Part shown: piece after piece, positions 5,142 to 5,774 of the stretch | Layout: every line of letters starts with the position of its first letter | Numbering within the stretch: position 1 is the first letter of the stretch | NCBI GenBank assembly: GCA_003217835.1 | Contig: QHMQ01000189.1 | Coordinates: 1 to 5,774, forward strand | DNA: 5,774 nt | From: Verrucomicrobiota bacterium | GTDB taxonomy: Bacteria > Verrucomicrobiota > Verrucomicrobiia > Chthoniobacterales > UBA10450 | Reading direction: 5' to 3' | The notes under the pieces: model-generated | The model's database searches: none | Told to the model about the DNA's origin: nothing | What the model saw: only the letters and a program-made list of their open reading frames with translations | Made by a program: the position numbers and the translations under genes

Positions 5142-5774
5142 TTTGCCTTTTGCAGGACTGCTTCCGTTACTCGCAGCGCGTTTACATTCTCTTTGACATC
5201 GTGAACACGAAAAACATCCGCTCCGCGTGCCCGCAGAACAGAAGTCAAGGCCACCGCAGACGCAAGCCGATCGTTCATTTCCGATGAGCCGGTCAGTTTC
5301 GCGAGAAAAGATTTACGGGAAACACCAACGACGAGCGGACGCTCGTGCACTCGAATTCGCGCAAGTTGCGCGAGCAGCTCGAGATTGTGCTCAAGCGTTT
5401 TCCCGAAACCAATTCCCGGATCAAACGCAATCGCCATGGGATCAATCCCGCACTCTAGGGCGCGGGCATATTGGTGTCGAAAAAAATCAGCGACCTCCGA
5501 GACCACATCGATATAGTGCGGTGCGATCTGCATCGTCCGGGGATTTCCTTGCATATGCACAATGATGAAAGCTGCTTTGCTTTCGGCAACAAGCGGTATC
5601 ATCTCTTTGTCGCCTTGTCCCCCGGTGACGTCGTTTACGATTGAAGCGCCTGCCTCGATCGCTGCACGTGCAACCTGAGCCTTCGATGTATCGATCGAAA
5701 TAGGGATGTCGATCTTCGCCCTCAATTCCTTGATCACTGGAACTACACGACGCAGTTCTTCTTCTGCTGCGACA
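5138..5774 (-). CDS. folP: Dihydropteroate synthase, 5' end beyond the right edge
   Basis: DHPS joins p-aminobenzoate to hydroxymethyl-dihydropterin pyrophosphate in folate synthesis and is the sulfonamide target; it is cytoplasmic. The frame stays open to the window edge, giving 211 visible residues starting VAAEEELRRVVPVIKEL. Some 60-70 N-terminal residues, including the first pterin-binding strand, are off the window. Visible TIM-barrel motifs, numbered from the visible part, are SIDTSK (26-31), NDVTGG (47-52), HMQGNPRTM (73-81), DPGIGFGK (118-125), GVSRKSF (150-156) and RVHDV (189-193). All the expected ligand-binding residues in these motifs appear intact. A GTG at 5735-5737 is not the start, because family sequence continues upstream of it. 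The TGA overlaps the cdaA ATG by 4 bp, so the two form an operon with folP first. Confidence 0.95.
   Translation of the reverse strand, partial: VAAEEELRRVVPVIKELRAKIDIPISIDTSKAQVARAAIEAGASIVNDVTGGQGDKEMIPLVAESKAAFIIVHMQGNPRTMQIAPHYIDVVSEVADFFRHQYARALECGIDPMAIAFDPGIGFGKTLEHNLELLAQLARIRVHERPLVVGVSRKSFLAKLTGSSEMNDRLASAVALTSVLRARGADVFRVHDVKENVNALRVTEAVLQKAK

Overview
The window is a bacterial chromosomal segment carrying housekeeping genes, dense and of moderate G+C. The combination of a folP-cdaA pair, a lone rodA and scpA suggests a Gram-negative soil or freshwater bacterium. My best guess is Verrucomicrobiota (Spartobacteria-like), but this rests on protein style and gene order only and no lineage marker is present. 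Nothing looks like a phage, transposon, plasmid or CRISPR locus.

Layout from left to right. Bases 2-103 (+) hold the last 33 codons of a gene entering from the left, perhaps an ABC exporter ATPase. Three genes follow on the minus strand. Read in their own direction they are rodA (3354 to 2239, SEDS peptidoglycan glycosyltransferase), scpA (2139 to 961, condensin kleisin subunit) and an atypical NAD(P)-binding SDR/epimerase gene (948 to 94). The SDR gene overlaps the left-hand gene tail to tail by 10 bp. Bases 3355-3797 form a 443-bp AT-richer intergenic region between divergent rodA and a plus-strand SprT-like metalloprotease gene (3798-4220). After a 45-bp convergent gap comes a minus-strand pair, folP (dihydropteroate synthase, 5' end beyond the right edge) and cdaA (membrane diadenylate cyclase, 5141 to 4266), whose coding regions overlap by 4 bp.

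The standout is scpA. It contains a perfect, in-frame, head-to-tail duplication of 453 bp (151 codons), so the predicted protein has 392 residues where one copy would give 241, the usual ScpA length. The repeated block covers most of the Smc-neck-binding N-terminal domain and the central ScpB-binding region. The duplicated block is bounded by a 15-bp imperfect direct repeat (13 of 15 identical), which suggests how it arose. It could be a very recent natural event or an assembly error, and read-level data would decide. A second point is the SprT-like gene: its only in-frame start is a TTG without a convincing ribosome-binding site, while an ATG with a good one lies one frame out, so a single-base indel is suspected.

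Functionally the genes cover chromosome segregation (scpA), cell-wall elongation (rodA), folate synthesis (folP) and c-di-AMP signalling (cdaA), the last often tied to cell-wall and osmotic homeostasis. I see no new defence or mobile system here; the internally duplicated kleisin is the most unusual object.
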